This document shows positions 15,001 through 26,100 of a stretch of DNA of 64,000 bases, piece by piece. Position 1 is the first letter of the stretch. Each line of letters starts with the position of its first letter. The DNA is taken from positions 3,414,001 through 3,478,000 of the forward strand of contig NC_088178.1 of the NCBI RefSeq assembly GCF_028769735.1, read 5' to 3'. The position numbers were made by a program, and so were the translations under genes. The notes beneath the pieces are model-generated. The model was not told where the DNA came from. It saw nothing but the letters and a program-made list of their open reading frames with translations, and did not search any database. The DNA is from Zonotrichia leucophrys gambelii (taxonomy: Eukaryota; Chordata; Aves; Passeriformes; Passerellidae).

Positions 15001-18000
15001 ACCTCTGTAAGATGGAGCAGCAGGCACAGCTGTCACCTTCCTGACCTTGGGAGTCACCGTGCTCTCCACGTTAGTGACCATGACAGGCTGCTCAGCATAG
15101 CCCAAGTGCTGCCCTCTGCCACTGAGCTCCTCAGAATGCTCCCACTGCTTTCGGATCCTCTCCTTCAGCTTCTCCAGCTTGGCATCGTGCTGCCGCTGCT
15201 TCAGGATTTCCAGCCTGTGAGCGCTGCAAATACTCGAGGCAGAAGGGGAAGACACTTTCAGTTCACTGTCCTGGGATGTGACACTCTGAGAAGCTCTAGT
15301 GCTACTCTCATCTCCCCTGGAGCCACTGGTTTTTTCTTCTTCCAGTCTTGACAGTGCTGCCAGCCTAGGAAAAGGCTCATTACTCTGCAAGGTGTTGGTG
15401 GTGGGTCGGCCATTGAGGTACCTCATAGCGGTCTCGTCTGCAGCATAAGGGATGAGGCTGTCAAAGGCTCTGTTGTGCCAATCCTGCTGGTCCTGCTCGT
15501 GTGCCAGACAAGCTGGGAGCTCACTCTTCCCTTCTGCTTCACTCAGCTCCAAGCAAGACAGCAGCTGCTCGGCCTCAAGCTGGCTAGAACTGTGGTAAGA
15601 CAGAGAACTATATAAATCCCTGATGTAACAGAAGGGGGGAAAATTCACCGTCAGACACACAAATGTAGGACCCTAAAACTCAGCAATCAGCACATTCATC
15701 AACTAAATGAATTATTTCCCTCTACCCTGGCTCCACTTAAAGGCAAGTTCTTTTAAAGTCTGACCTCCTTATATTTAATAGTGTGAGTCAGATCAAACAG
15801 AGAGAGACTTCTGTTCAAAATTTCATTTGTTGCGCTCTCTGTCTGAAAAGAACTATATATAACGTTGAAGACTAGGAAATCAGCAAGCAGTAATATCACC
15901 CTTCAATTTAAAAGAGAAAAGCCTTAAATAACAAGTATAGGCTTAGAGAAGCATCATTAGTACATGAGCTATTCAATTAACAAAATTGACCCAAATCAGG
16001 GGTCAATTGACCCCTGTCACATGCAACAAGGAGGACCACCTCACAGCTGACTCAAGTAATGGAAAAAGAGACCAAAACTTAGATGTCAGGATAATAATCA
16101 TGTCCTATGGCCCCTTCTGTGTTCTGTACCACTCTTGTTCCATGAGAAGCTGTTCTTATAGGAGTTTCTCACATTCACAAAAATGTGACTTTAGTACTAG
16201 CCCTAGTACTACTACTACTACTCTTACTCCACACTGTCTTGGTAACACATTTGGGAACATATGCTGAAGAACTAATGAAACAAAGCTGGAAAAGCATAAG
16301 GAAACAGTCTTCTTGGTTCTTATTACTGAAACTAAATACCTATCAAACCCATCAGGTCGCTAATGCCATACCACTTGATGATCCAGCCCCCTTTCAAAAC
16401 AGTTGACTTTGAACTAATATTCACTAAATAAAAAATAAATTTGGAATATTTACTAAAAAGTTCAACAACACATGCTCTCATGTGGGTAGGCGATGGGAGG
16501 AAGCAAACCAATTTTTGAGGAGGTGTCAAAAACACCATTGTTAGCTTAAATCTAATCTGAGCATGTTTTTCTTCAATAGTCAGCTGTCCCAGCACTGACC
16601 TGTAGGAAGCCAATGGCTCACGGAATTCCACACGACTGCATTTCTTCACATTGCTCTCCAGCGTGGTTGCTCGAAGAGGACTGCGTGAGGATTTCTCCTT
16701 GCTTGATTTATTTTGGCTGGAGGACCTGGAACCTGAAGCAGAAAACAAAGAATGCTCTATGTATCCACCTCTGCAGAAAGAGAAAGCTCCTGAGGCTGAA
16801 TCATTGACATTGTCTGTCTTGGGTTTGAGCAGCTCTCTCTTCCAACAAGCTGATTTCAACAACCACGAGCAAGGCAGGAAGTGCTTGAAACAATGACCAC
16901 ACTTAAAGAGAGACAATAATGCCTAAAGATTAATTAGAAGTAATTAAATCTCTGAAGTTGGCTGTGTTGCCACTAGAGGTCGATCTGTCTGTTCTTCAGT
17001 AGCACACTACCAGAATGCTCTTAGGATATAAAATGAGGGCTTATTTCCTATAAGCAAATGCTCTCCTTCAGTCAGATAACAGAAGCCTCAGATTTAGCAA
17101 ATTTCCTGTCAGAGTGGGATAAGCACTGCGTGGGGCAAGTCCTGTCACCCCCTCTAACCAAAAGACTGGGATAGAACACTCACCTTCCTAAGCTCAGGGA
17201 AGGAAACATCAGTTTCTTCTGGGCAATTAGAGTTTCAGGAATAAAGAGCACAGGCAGGAGAGAAGCTGGGGGCAGGGAGAAGCCAAGCTTTCCCAGAATG
17301 CAGTGGCTTTATGCTGCCTTACACATTCTCTCCTCAATAATACATACCCTTCCTGCTGCTCTTCCTGCTGGCACTAGCAGTGGGCTTCTTGGCATCCATG
17401 ACTGAATCAAACACAGCCGTGCTGCTGGGAGCTATTTCCAATTTGTTCTCTATGTGACGTAGCTACAATTGGAAGATAATGCAAATTAGAACACAGTTTT
17501 CTATTTTTAAGCTATATTTTTATTTCCCCCCAAACAAAAGAAGTTTTTCCTTTTTCACAACAAGTCAAATTGCAAGCAAGAGCAACTTCACAAGGCTGAC
17601 ATTGCAAAACTGTATGGTCTTATGGCCAGAAACTACTATTAAGTTTTGTTTAATAAGATTATCTAAATCAGGTTTTGTTGCATAGTTTTGTTCCCTTAAA
17701 TGGGCTGTTTTGAAAAAATTAATAACATGCCATTCAGAGACTTAATGCTTGGCCTGAATAAAATATTAATTCCACTTGGAAAAAATTCTGTAATACTCCC
17801 TTATAAATGGAGCATGATAAAAATTCCACATGTAAAACCCCAAACTGATGCTCAGCTACTGAGAAAAAAGAGGGACATGGTTATGGGAAAGAGCTGAATT
17901 CCATGCAAACCCAAACTGCTTGGCCTCACTGAAGCCAGGTTTCAGACACTACTACATCATCTGATGCACCTAAGTTAATTCCCACAGAAATACAGCAACT

Positions 18001-20114
18001 GCAATGCTCAGAATGGAAAATTATTAAATACACTGGTGTTGCCCCAGTTTCTGACTGGTTTGAGTAAGCAGAGGAGAGGTATTTTCCCAAGTTTTCAGAA
18101 AAATGTGACATCCCCTCTCAGTTAAATAAAAAGGTATTAAGCTTGCTGTGGCAAAAGCTTCTCCTTGTGTGCAGAAAACTTTCCAAGATAAAGCAATGTT
18201 CAACATTTACATACTCCAATGGCTTTGTGCTATTACAGCTTGTTGAAGAGACAATCCCTGAGGAAAATATTTTGGTAAAAGCTTGTGTAGCCACTAACTG
18301 ATTTGAAAATGAGTAAAAAAAAAAAAACAAACTAAACAATCCCAAAGGAACAAAAAAGAAAGTAAAAAAAGTACTTACAGCAGCCTTAGTCTGAGAAATA
18401 GAAGCCCATGCTGCAGTTAGATCTTCCAGGGCAGAAACAAAGAAATTAATTTCTCATTAGTACATGAAAAACAATGAAATAAAATGTTGCCTCAAAACAA
18501 TTTTAATTCTCTTGCTAATCAAGTTATTTTCACAACACAGTTCCCACCTGTAAATCTCCTCCATGAAAGACTGTTTTCAGTCAAGGCTCATCTTAGCAAA
18601 GCTATAAAGCATTTAACGTAACATATTATGAGTTTACTAAGTTAGGTTGAATGCATGATGACCCCTGAAATCAAATCCACCACATTTAATAGAAGATGTT
18701 TATTAGATAAAATGAGGCTGGTTATCTACCCCAACATAAATACTTTCTATTTTTCTATTATACTACAGTTTAACTACCTTTTTTTTCCCCTTTCCATTTT
18801 CTTCTTCAGTAAACTAAGCATGAATACATGGTCACTGAAAGACTCTACTCAAAACCCAAGCTCCGAAGGGCAGAATTATGAACAGAAATCTTTCTGAACT
18901 GTACATCCTACAAACAAAACAGAAATAATGTTTGTGAACAAGCAGGGGGTACTAACCCAAGCCTTGTAATCTAAACAGACAGCACCTACTCCATAAGCAA
19001 TTGAGCTCAGGAGGATGTAGTAGTGTTTTCCTCTATAAATATTTACTTCCTCAGTTCCCCTCTTTTGTTTCCTAATGGTTCTTACAATCTAATGGTTTAT
19101 AAAACACAACATCCTCATGTCAGAACCATGGAGAGTAGTAGTAACAGCTGAAAGAAATAATCTTTTTCTCATAGCAAAAACCTGCCAATTTCATTTCAGG
19201 CAAAACACAACACCACAAAGGAAAAGGGTTAGAGAAGCAGCACAGAAACAACTTTGCTTTGACTTTAGAGATGGTGCTTCTTGTCCACAGAACAGTACAG
19301 CTTCAAAAAGTAGGCAATTTCAACAGAAACTGGATATACCACAGGAAATAATCAGCAATAATGTTCTCTTACAGATAAAATAATAATCTTTCTCTGCTTT
19401 CAAAACAACTTCTGGAGTCCAGTTTTGCCACACTGGAGATCATATGATTGACCTCGAAGCACAGGCTTAGCAAGCCACTCAGCTGCTCTACAGACAAGAC
19501 CTTTCTCCCTTTCTGGGAAGGTTTTTTTCAGGGAAGTACTGTCATGTTCAAATTTTTCTGTCCCCTCCTTTCCTAAATTAGAGTAATCATAACAGTAAAA
19601 AGCTAAACAATTTCTCCAACTAAGGGAGACAAAAGTGCTGTAAAACTCATCCCAGCAGAGATGTACTGTTGCTTTTCAAGTGTCTTCACCACTCTGGAAC
19701 TGAGCAACTGGCAGAGGCCCTTCCTCATTTCCTTCCAGAGCCAACAGTTCCCAATTTCTGCTCCTGCACTGCTCCTCCTCTACAGCACTTAAAAAAAGAT
19801 AAATCTGTCTTTGTGCCATCTTGGCAACCATATCCCAGGCTGGCAAGTGCTAATGCAGATCAGCAAATACTCCAGAGATCAGAGTACAAAACTGCAATCT
19901 GCAAAAGGAAGCCACAGAACACATGCTCTTACTCCCAAACCGAGGCAGGAGAATGCTTTCTGGAACAATTCCCCAAAGTTTCAAATAACTCTTGACAAAA
20001 TATCTCCCAAAACAAGGCAGCAGACCAGAGAAAACCCTCACCTCTGGTGGAATCCTTGCTTTGGTTATGCCTTGGATTTTGTAGAGGCACCTCATTAGAC
20101 TTGCTGCTCCACAT
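1..20114 (-). CDS. CEP350: CEP350 coding region, 5' part (gene runs off the left edge)
   Basis: Centrosomal protein of 350 kDa, a huge centriole and spindle protein that anchors microtubules at the centrosome. Fifteen coding exons were joined by hand: 20042-20127, 18379-18422, 17348-17462, 16600-16732, 15003-15619, 14394-14504, 12378-12491, 9022-9165, 7605-8260, 7135-7256, 4890-5941, 4124-4277, 2804-2958, 1721-1910 and 178-398. All phases agree and give about 1300 codons without a stop. Recognisable CEP350 blocks include MWSSKSNEVPLQNPR at the start, SPLRATTLESNVKK, KLEKLKERIRKQWEHSEE, RIRTPDGKIWH, LVKKILGPAPR, VEIRGILDDLQLDS, QYKSKLDRLEALKATAASLSSRIE (split over my reading) and GPWEELAKGSPHSVI. 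The product is polar, Ser/Lys/Glu-rich and largely disordered, with basic coiled-coil stretches. The C-terminal half, including the CAP-Gly domain known for the family, lies outside the window. Confidence 0.96.
178..398 (-). CDS. CEP350: CEP350 exon SFSDKGRPQKTPTSSPSSG
   Basis: Of two AGs, the upstream one (ACTGTCAG before 398) is chosen because only it keeps the phase: AG plus T gives Ser, then FSDKGRPQKTPTSSPSSG. The donor GTGAGT follows 178 and leaves phase 1. This is the last exon in the window; the rest of the gene lies beyond the left edge. Confidence 0.83.
1721..1910 (-). CDS. CEP350: CEP350 exon LDAFNGSSHHFSVEED
   Basis: Acceptor TTCTTAG before 1910 and donor GTAACA after 1721, 190 bp. 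It is placed by its open frame, splice sites and phase fit with both neighbours. The peptide is acidic and serine-rich, and I cannot align it residue by residue from memory. Confidence 0.82.
2804..2958 (-). CDS. CEP350: CEP350 exon with SAASSRSSASSRKRGKK
   Basis: Acceptor TTCTAG before 2958 and donor GTAAGT after 2804. The serine-rich peptide includes SQHSSGPRSAASSRSSASS and ends RKRGKKE, matching human GAQSAASSRSSTSSKGKKGK. Ends in phase 1. Confidence 0.9.
4124..4277 (-). CDS. CEP350: CEP350 exon with SVASYQDDFASSQGSSTLT
   Basis: Acceptor CCTCAG before 4277, donor GTAACT after 4124. It encodes VFEERLNGGCALLRPLLPA, then SYQDDFASSQGSSTLTDRK. The SYxDDFxSSxG core matches human SYEDDFVSSPGTG. 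Ends in phase 2. Confidence 0.88.
4890..5941 (-). CDS. CEP350: CEP350 large 1052-bp exon
   Basis: Acceptor TTTCAG before 5941 and donor GTAAAA after 4890. It is the largest exon in the window. It begins SDLMEPPWVQPDRLSPRV and contains ASQYKSKLDRLEALKATA, SFSARIQRML-like FSARIQRMLGACVSHTAFDD, PGVGNLSEFKKLPETIRP, SISEGPLLSDENLSEEEG and GPWEELAKGSPHSVINIF. All of these align by eye to human CEP350. The 5'-most third is less conserved. Confidence 0.96.
7135..7256 (-). CDS. CEP350: CEP350 exon with PGYQPSGESDKENK
   Basis: Acceptor CTCTAG before 7256 and donor GTGAGC after 7135. The 122-bp exon encodes PRPGYQPSGESDKENKAQE, then RPPSASSSSDMSLSEPQ, nearly identical to human, and ends in phase 2. Confidence 0.93.
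7605..8260 (-). CDS. CEP350: CEP350 656-bp exon, Lys/Glu-rich coiled coil
   Basis: Acceptor TTTAG before 8260 (a second AG three bases later could also be used, a NAGNAG site) and donor GTACAG after 7605. It carries DFLPVEIRGILDDLQLDS, SHSPTKRKPDK, KKRHYDSDEVRQYIIRQQEE and a long KNKRLQELYRKQKEA helix. These are among the best conserved CEP350 blocks. The exon ends in phase 0. Confidence 0.95.
9022..9165 (-). CDS. CEP350: CEP350 exon with SSWREGQKLVKKILGPAPR
   Basis: Acceptor TTGAAG before 9165 and donor GTGAGT after 9022, 144 bp, phase 1 to phase 1. It encodes ISASSWREGQKLVKKILG, then PAPRIEQDRRAVSSDRTG and RERAAKS, almost colinear with human CEP350. Confidence 0.94.
10880..11100 (+). mobile_element. 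CR1 LINE fragment, plus orientation
   Basis: The stretch has the avian CR1 3'-region phrasing: a GGTTGGATATTAGGAAAAGA block, then TTCTTCATTCACAGG, GGCACTGAACAGGCTCCCCA and GGGAACTGGTCACAGTC. It has diverged and is truncated at both ends. It sits in the intron between the exons at 9022-9165 and 12378-12491. The family call rests on remembered consensus, not an alignment. Confidence 0.6.
12378..12491 (-). CDS. CEP350: CEP350 exon with RPVRKVQKLTRLSSPE
   Basis: Acceptor TTTTAG before 12491 and donor GTGACT after 12378, phase 1 to phase 1. The peptide EDAAVKGKSSERNKEKKSTR is followed by PVRKVQKLTRLSSPESKQ, which matches the family's basic segment. Confidence 0.92.
14394..14504 (-). CDS. CEP350: CEP350 exon with RIRTPDGKIWH
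   Basis: Acceptor CTTTCAG before 14504, donor GTGAGC after 14394, phase 1 to phase 1, 111 bp. It encodes GFNPAETRIRTPDGKIWHA then DEFRIGRELYRDIALQLK, close to human GFNPSETKIRTPDGKVWQ. Confidence 0.94.
15003..15619 (-). CDS. CEP350: CEP350 617-bp exon, coiled-coil KLEKLKERIRKQWEH
   Basis: The acceptor is CATCAG before 15619 and the donor GTACGG after 15003 (phase 1). The first part is poorly conserved. The second carries RLEILKQRQHDAKLEKLKE and IRKQWEHSEE, then VRKVTAVPAAPSYR, which are conserved CEP350 blocks. The long basic helix is a likely coiled coil. Confidence 0.94.
16192..16222. repeat. short TAC/AGTACT microsatellite
   Basis: Interrupted AGTACT and (TAC)n triplets within a CEP350 intron. 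No function suggested. Confidence 0.6.
16600..16732 (-). CDS. CEP350: CEP350 exon with SPLRATTLESNVKK
   Basis: The exon lies between acceptor CTTCAG before 16732 and donor GTCAGT after 16600. It encodes GSRSSSQNKSSKEKSSRS, then the conserved PLRATTLESNVKK and RVEFREPLASYR, ending in phase 2. Confidence 0.93.
17348..17462 (-). CDS. CEP350: CEP350 exon encoding LRHIENKLEIAPSSTAV
   Basis: The acceptor is TTGTAG before 17462 and the donor GTATGT after 17348. The 115-bp exon starts in phase 0 and ends in phase 1. It continues VFDSVMDAKKPTASASRKSSRK, matching the family. Confidence 0.92.
18379..18422 (-). CDS. CEP350: CEP350 exon encoding DLTAAWASISQTKAA
   Basis: A 44-bp exon with acceptor AG at 18424-18423 and donor GTAAGT after 18379. 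It takes phase 1 from the previous exon and ends in phase 0. The peptide corresponds to the SWDALSQTKAAL region of human CEP350. Confidence 0.88.
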
Positions 20115-20127
20115 TGTGTCAATTTAC
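20042..20127 (-). CDS. CEP350: CEP350 first coding exon (start codon at 20114)
   Basis: On the minus strand a T-rich tract ends in AG at 20129-20128. The exon begins with 13 untranslated bases and the ATG is at 20114-20112, followed by WSSKSNEVPLQNPRHNQSKDSTR. A GTGAGG donor follows base 20042, leaving phase 1. This start was chosen because the peptide closely follows the vertebrate CEP350 N-terminus. Confidence 0.92.
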
Positions 20128-21930
20128 CTAAAAAAAGAAAGAGTCCTGTAAGAATCAAAGAGATATAAAGTAAAAACAAATCTGTCTTGGTCTAAAGAGA
20201 ACATAACCTTGATCATTATGATGAATGTCTACCTCATCTGATGACTTCAAACCTTCATCATGAACAAGGTCAGATAATCAGCATGAAATCACAGATGTGG
20301 TCACAGCTTCCTGCAGAAACCACCTAATTCCATGCATAAAGAAGGGTTTCACTTTGTTCTCTGTCATCAAGAAACATTAACTTGATAAAAGGAGGCCCAG
20401 AGGTTGATGCAATTTAGATCAGAGTAACAAGTATTGCAGCAAGTGTGAAGAATTCCACACTGGAATAGTGCACACACAGGCCTAACAGAGACAGCACCAC
20501 ATGGCTTGAACCTACAAATGCTTGGGGAAAATATCAACCCCACCAGGGAGAGAATGAATGGAAAAGGAAAAGGGACAGCAAAACTGCATGGCAGGACACC
20601 ACAGCCAGGAAAAAAGACAAGCCTGGTGCCACCATTGCTTTCCTGTGAACTTTGAATTTAAGACTCACAGTGAATCTAAAATTAGCGTGAAGTCCCAGCC
20701 ACTATCACCAAAGCAGTTTTTATGAAGGAAAAAAAGCAAAAAACCCCAAATAAAAAAAAGAACCCAGCACATGCTTACTGAGCTGTCTTCATAACACACT
20801 GACAACACTTCTGTTATGGAAAGAAACAATCAGGTGACCACAGAATTCCACAGGAAGTTCTAGACCTCTGAAGGAGTCATAAAAGCACATTTTCCTCTCT
20901 CTTCTTTCACAAACTCCCAGATGTAATTTTCCTTATTTTTTAATTACTGAAAATTTCTTTTGCTCTTACTTCTCTACACTGTGTGCCACATAAAAAAGCA
21001 ATCAAATATAAAGATCAATCTTCTGGTAAAAGCAGACCAAAATTAACACTATCTACTACTTCCTGAAACAGATTTTTGCCCATATATTTTTTGATAAGGA
21101 ATTTTATCATATATGGTTTTAAGGATACTCACAGTGACCAGCAGTAAAGTTTGGTCTAACATTTAGTCATAAATCCTGTATTTATAGCAGTAAGTTATCT
21201 CAAAAAATTCCTCTTATGCCCCAGGAAAAACTATCAATAATAAGAACACAGGTCTTCAAATGAACTTTAGTTGTGACTTTCTTTGATGAGTTCAAGTAAG
21301 TGTTTGAAAGAGTAAGGAAAAGGCATGAAAGCTTATATATGTAGGTACAGAAACCCAAGTCCACAATAATTCAGAAATTCTAGAAAAGAAGGTGGGTGTG
21401 TTAATTTTTAAGTATCCAATAGTTATGGGCATTAAGCCAAGTGTAGTTAGAAAATTCTGCTTCCAGGACAGGTGCTGAAGAGCTCATTGCTGCAGAACAG
21501 CACTTTGTGCCTCACATCATTCCTGCTGTAAATCACAGCACTGCCCTGCCCTGGAAATCATCCAGCTGATCCTCTCCATCACTGAGGAAAAGAGCTGTTG
21601 GGCTAGAAATGTAGAAAATAAATATTAATAAAAATGAGGGAATTTTCCATAGAGAACTGCTGAAAACACTGGATCATAGCAGTATCAGTTTCTTGGCCAA
21701 ACACTCATGTAACAAAACCTACTCCATATGTAAATTTAATTGGATAACTTCTGGACAAGCAAACATCTATTAAAGGATTAAGTATCCATCTTCATGTAAT
21801 TGCTAGGGATTCATTCTCATCATTAGAATTATTAGTATAGATAAGAAAACTTAATCAGGGACTATAATTGTTCTTTTTCTTTTACATGCACAAATATATA
21901 CAGTTTATTTTAGGAAGCCATGCAAATGTA

Positions 21931-22130
21931 GAATTGCAACACACTCTATGTATCTATATGAGAAGTACCAGATTAAAAATCTGAAATTGCTTGTTAATAG
22001 CCTTCATCCCAACACTCTAAATTGCAGATATAAAATTGTAACACACTCTATGTATCTGTATGAGAAGTACCAGATTAAACAATCTGAAATTGCTTGTTAA
22101 TAGCAATTTGCTAACACTCTAAGCTGCCAG
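21931..22130. repeat. about 102-bp tandem duplication
   Basis: Two adjacent copies share ACACACTCTATGTATCT, GAGAAGTACCAGATTAAA and CTGAAATTGCTTGTTAATAG. The copy offset is 102 bases and there are a few substitutions. The repeat lies in CEP350 intron 1. Confidence 0.85.
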
Positions 22131-23024
22131 TGCTTTACCTGAGCTGAACAGAACCCAGCTCTGGAGCTGTCTACAGTTTCAGCAAGGCAACACTGCAGAA
22201 TTTCCAGTCCTGATGCAATCATAACTCTGAGGGTTTGGGGTTTAGCTGTCCCTCTCCCAAGCCTTTGGAAGGGTGGGAGAAATTTATGAGCTTTTCAAAA
22301 CCTACATACAAATAAATTATGTTGATTCCCATAAACTTTGAATTCCTTCTAAAATAACTTCTCTCTATTGTTACAGCTGACATGAATAAGCAGCACCCTC
22401 TTAAAAAAAACTTAAATACTTTTACAATGGAATACCCTGCCTGTGCATAACATTCAACCAGACAGAGAAGATTCTTTAACGTTACCAAGAGTACAAAAAG
22501 GGATGGGGAATAAAAAAGAAATAAATCCAGACAGTTACCATGTCTGTTTATAGGACTTGCATGCAGGGTAATAGACCAGGTAAACACTAAAATACATTGA
22601 AATGAATATTGATCAGAGAATAATTCTAAGCAAAAAAATTATATATTTTCCATCAATACAGAAGTTGTCTTGAAGTCCCATGAATAACTTTTAGATAAAA
22701 TACATAAAAGCTAAAATCATTCTGAAATGACTGCTTCAAAGAGATCTCGTTCTGCTAAACTAAATCACCATCTCTATTTAATACTGACCTTAAACAAAGA
22801 GACTGAGCTCAAAAGATGAAACACCAAAGAACTTCTGAGAAGACAGCACTGATGGCACAAGGTTATCTGCAGGCTGGATAAGGCTTTGAGAACCTTAAGG
22901 TTGTTGGAAAAAAGGTGGAAGACTGCAGAACCAACAGAACTGATGTGATGGCTATGGGAGACACAGACATCCCACACAGGCCCAGCCAGGGCTGCCCTGC
23001 CCAGCCCCTTGCTGGGTCAGCATT

Positions 23025-23102
23025 AAGATACAAACACCACTGTATTTTTTGTATAAGATACAAACACCACTGTATTTTTTGTATAAGATACAAACACCAC
23101 TG
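23025..23102. repeat. 30-bp tandem repeat, about 2.6 copies
   Basis: The unit begins AAGATACAAACACCACTGTA and ends TTTTTTGTAT. It starts at 23025, 23055 and 23085; the last copy is partial. The first two copies are identical, so the expansion is recent or the locus is polymorphic. Confidence 0.9.
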
Positions 23103-26100
23103 TGTTCTGATGTTTCAACCCCACATCAAGTGCCCATCTCATTCTTTATTCACATGCCCAAAAAATAAATCAAAGTACACAAGAGAAGGCACAGCAGAGC
23201 TGCTACAGATGAGGCCCTAGGAGGAAACAAACAGGAAACAATATACTGCAAACTCCTGGAAGAAACTGCATGGGGGGATGGATACAGGACCTGACAACCA
23301 CTCTCCTCTACAAACACTGCTCCTACAAGAAGACACTGAAGAGAACTGACAGATCAGAAAATGCATGAGAAAGCACCAGAAAGGAGGAAATGAAAACAAA
23401 GAGAAAACCACTGCCAGCATGTAAGAAAGGAACATGAGAAATCCACACATTTAATACTAAACATACCAAGGATGGCACTGAAAGGTACAACAGACAGCAA
23501 ATCAAGGGGTCAACATTGTTAAGAGCACAACATTTAAAAAAAGAGTGGGAGATATGAAAGCAGATTATACTTAGCAAAGATATATAAAAATGTAGAAGAG
23601 ATTAAAAACAAGACTGGGTAAAAGAGAAAGAAAATTGTGAGAGAAGCAGGATATAAAATGGAAGAGAATGAGAAAGCTAGGAAGGTGAGAGAAATGCAAT
23701 GAACTTCTAAAGAACTGGCACAGAGAGCAGCAAAAAGGAAGAAAAGAAGCTTGTGTATTGGTCCAGTTGTGAAGTTTTCAAAGATCCTTGGTAAGGTTTT
23801 TTCCTTAGTAGCACAGACTTGGTAAGAAAAGGAAAGAGGAAACTCATGGCACTGAATCAAGGGAAGAGGAGAGGAAACTGAATTGTGCAGATTCAGAAAA
23901 GGAAGACAATGTGAGCAAGAGATCACCCACTGCTGTTTTCACTAATATTTTGTGGTTTTAGGGGAAAAAACCAAGTATGCACAGGGAACAGTATTCCTCA
24001 AGACTTTGTTTCTTATAAAAACACAAGGGATATTAAATGAAAGGGATAGCACAAAAGGAAATATGAAAGTTTGCTATGAGTATGGAATGAAACAAGTTAT
24101 TAACATTGACTTCTTTGGGATATTCTCAAATGTTTTATCCACATAGTGACAGATTTTGCTACAAACTGAGTACACAGTGCACAAGGACAACATTTTATGC
24201 AGTTTAAGCAAAAATAATGCACCAATGCCAATAAAAGAAGCAATCTTTTCCTTTCTTTATGCCTCTTTGCCTTATTCAGGCAGAAAGTCAATGGGCTTAT
24301 GTGGTAAAGCAAAGTGAGCAGGGAGTCTGGTACAGGCTGAAAGAATTCTGCCTGGTTTTTTGCTTTATTGGTTTTACCTCTGTCATACTGTAAACAGCAC
24401 CCTCCATGCAGGAATGAGAAGGGGTGGAAACACTGGTGAACAGTGGGATCAGTCTCAGGAGCAAATGTGGGAAGCTGCTCCTGCCTTTGCCTCGAGGAGA
24501 GCAGAGGGACTGGGCAAAACAAGAACCATTCATTCTCTCATTGCCAGTGGAGCTCCAAGGCACCCTGACCAGCGTGTCCCAGTGCCCCCACACCTCACAC
24601 ACTGCACACTGCTCTGTGCAGGAAATGGGCACACACACAAATCATCATTTTCTCCTGTTTGCAAAAGCATTTTCAGTTTCCATGAATAAATACAAAGGTG
24701 ACTTTTGAATCTTAAAGGAGCCTCTGGAGCTCCTGTCTGTGCAGCTAAAGCTCTGCACTGCTGGCAGAACAGACAAAGGTGCACAGGCACAGGCAGACCC
24801 AGCTGAACAAATTGTTTTGCTCAGTCCACTGAAAGTGATGGAAATTATATTTAAAGATGCCAGGAACACTTTCAGTGTCTTCTCAAATACCACAAAACAC
24901 AATTTATTATGATATGCTTGAGTCTGGAATAAAAATAACCTTAACCTACTCGTTTTTCCAGAACCCAAGTCCTTACCATATTGCATTATCTCACTTAAAT
25001 GAGAGTTAAAAATATCCATAACACACTGTTCTGAGACTTGTTTTGGTTATGTATATGGGCTTTAAAAATGTTTTTTGGTACAAGAGTGACATATTCTTTC
25101 TTTGGCCAGAGCATATTTTGAGCAAACTTTGCCTTTCAACGGTATCAGATGCAGGCAATGTGCTGACCTTCCTCAGGACTGAGGACAAATTCCAGCACAA
25201 CAAACAACATGACATGTTTGTCCAAAAAGCTCCACATCTCCAGAATCCACAGCTGACCCTGCAGAATGAGGCAGGTCCTCCCTCCACCTTCTCCCAATGC
25301 TCATTTATACAATAAGCTTTCAAATGAAATGCCCAAAGAGCTGCTCTGAGTGATCTAATTTTAGATAATATTCAATATTTTGTCTTGTAATACAAGCAGT
25401 ATATATACCAGAAGAACTCACATTCCAAATATCATTACTTTGGAAAATAATTAAAAGAAAACAAAAGCTTTATAAGTCAAATAAATGAAATAAAATTTGA
25501 TCTGTCTTAAACTAGATAACAAGAAAACTTTAAGGATACTAAGGCAGTACAAAAAAAGAGCAATCAAGATACAGCACACACTTGCAGAGAGAAGAGCACT
25601 TAAAAAATTGCAAAGCATGTGTCACTACCTCTAGCTTTTAACCAGGAAGATAAATGATATAAACACACATCCATCAAATGTCAAAAAAACCCTGTAGAAA
25701 ACACAAATATGCTTCCTGAGTTCTATGATTAAATCATTGGCACTAGTCAGCTACTAAATTTGCATCCAAACTATAGTGAAGATTTCTCTATAAATGAAAC
25801 ATTTCTGGATCTGATTCTTTCCAACTGTATGAGAATGGACATTTACCACATTCTTTTGCTATGAAAAGACGTGGCAACTTGCAAAAGTGATGAAGAAGTG
25901 ATAAAAAAATAAAGCTGGCCCTAAAAAGGGACTAGTGGTTGTACTGAAATGGAATGTCTTCCTCTGCTGCACCACGTGCCAGGAGGCACTCTGAGGAAAT
26001 CCACTGAAATGAATGTTGTGACAGCTAGTGTAACTTGAGTCATTGTTCATGAAGAAATCAGAGCACAGAGGCACAGAGAATGCATCCATTTATTAAGGAG

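Larger units (their letters stand above)
399..20041 (-). other. CEP350: CEP350 introns between the coding exons
   Basis: The introns between the coding exons range from a few hundred bases to about 3.2 kb (9166-12377). They are AT-rich and hold no other gene I can support. Visible content is a CR1-like piece near 10.9-11.1 kb, short TAC triplets near 16.2 kb and homopolymer A/T runs. Open frames inside them are short and lack conserved peptides. Confidence 0.7.

Noticed and set aside
23025..23102. 30-bp direct repeats resembling CRISPR unit length
   Set aside because: Copies abut without spacers and the DNA is a vertebrate intron; a simple tandem repeat.
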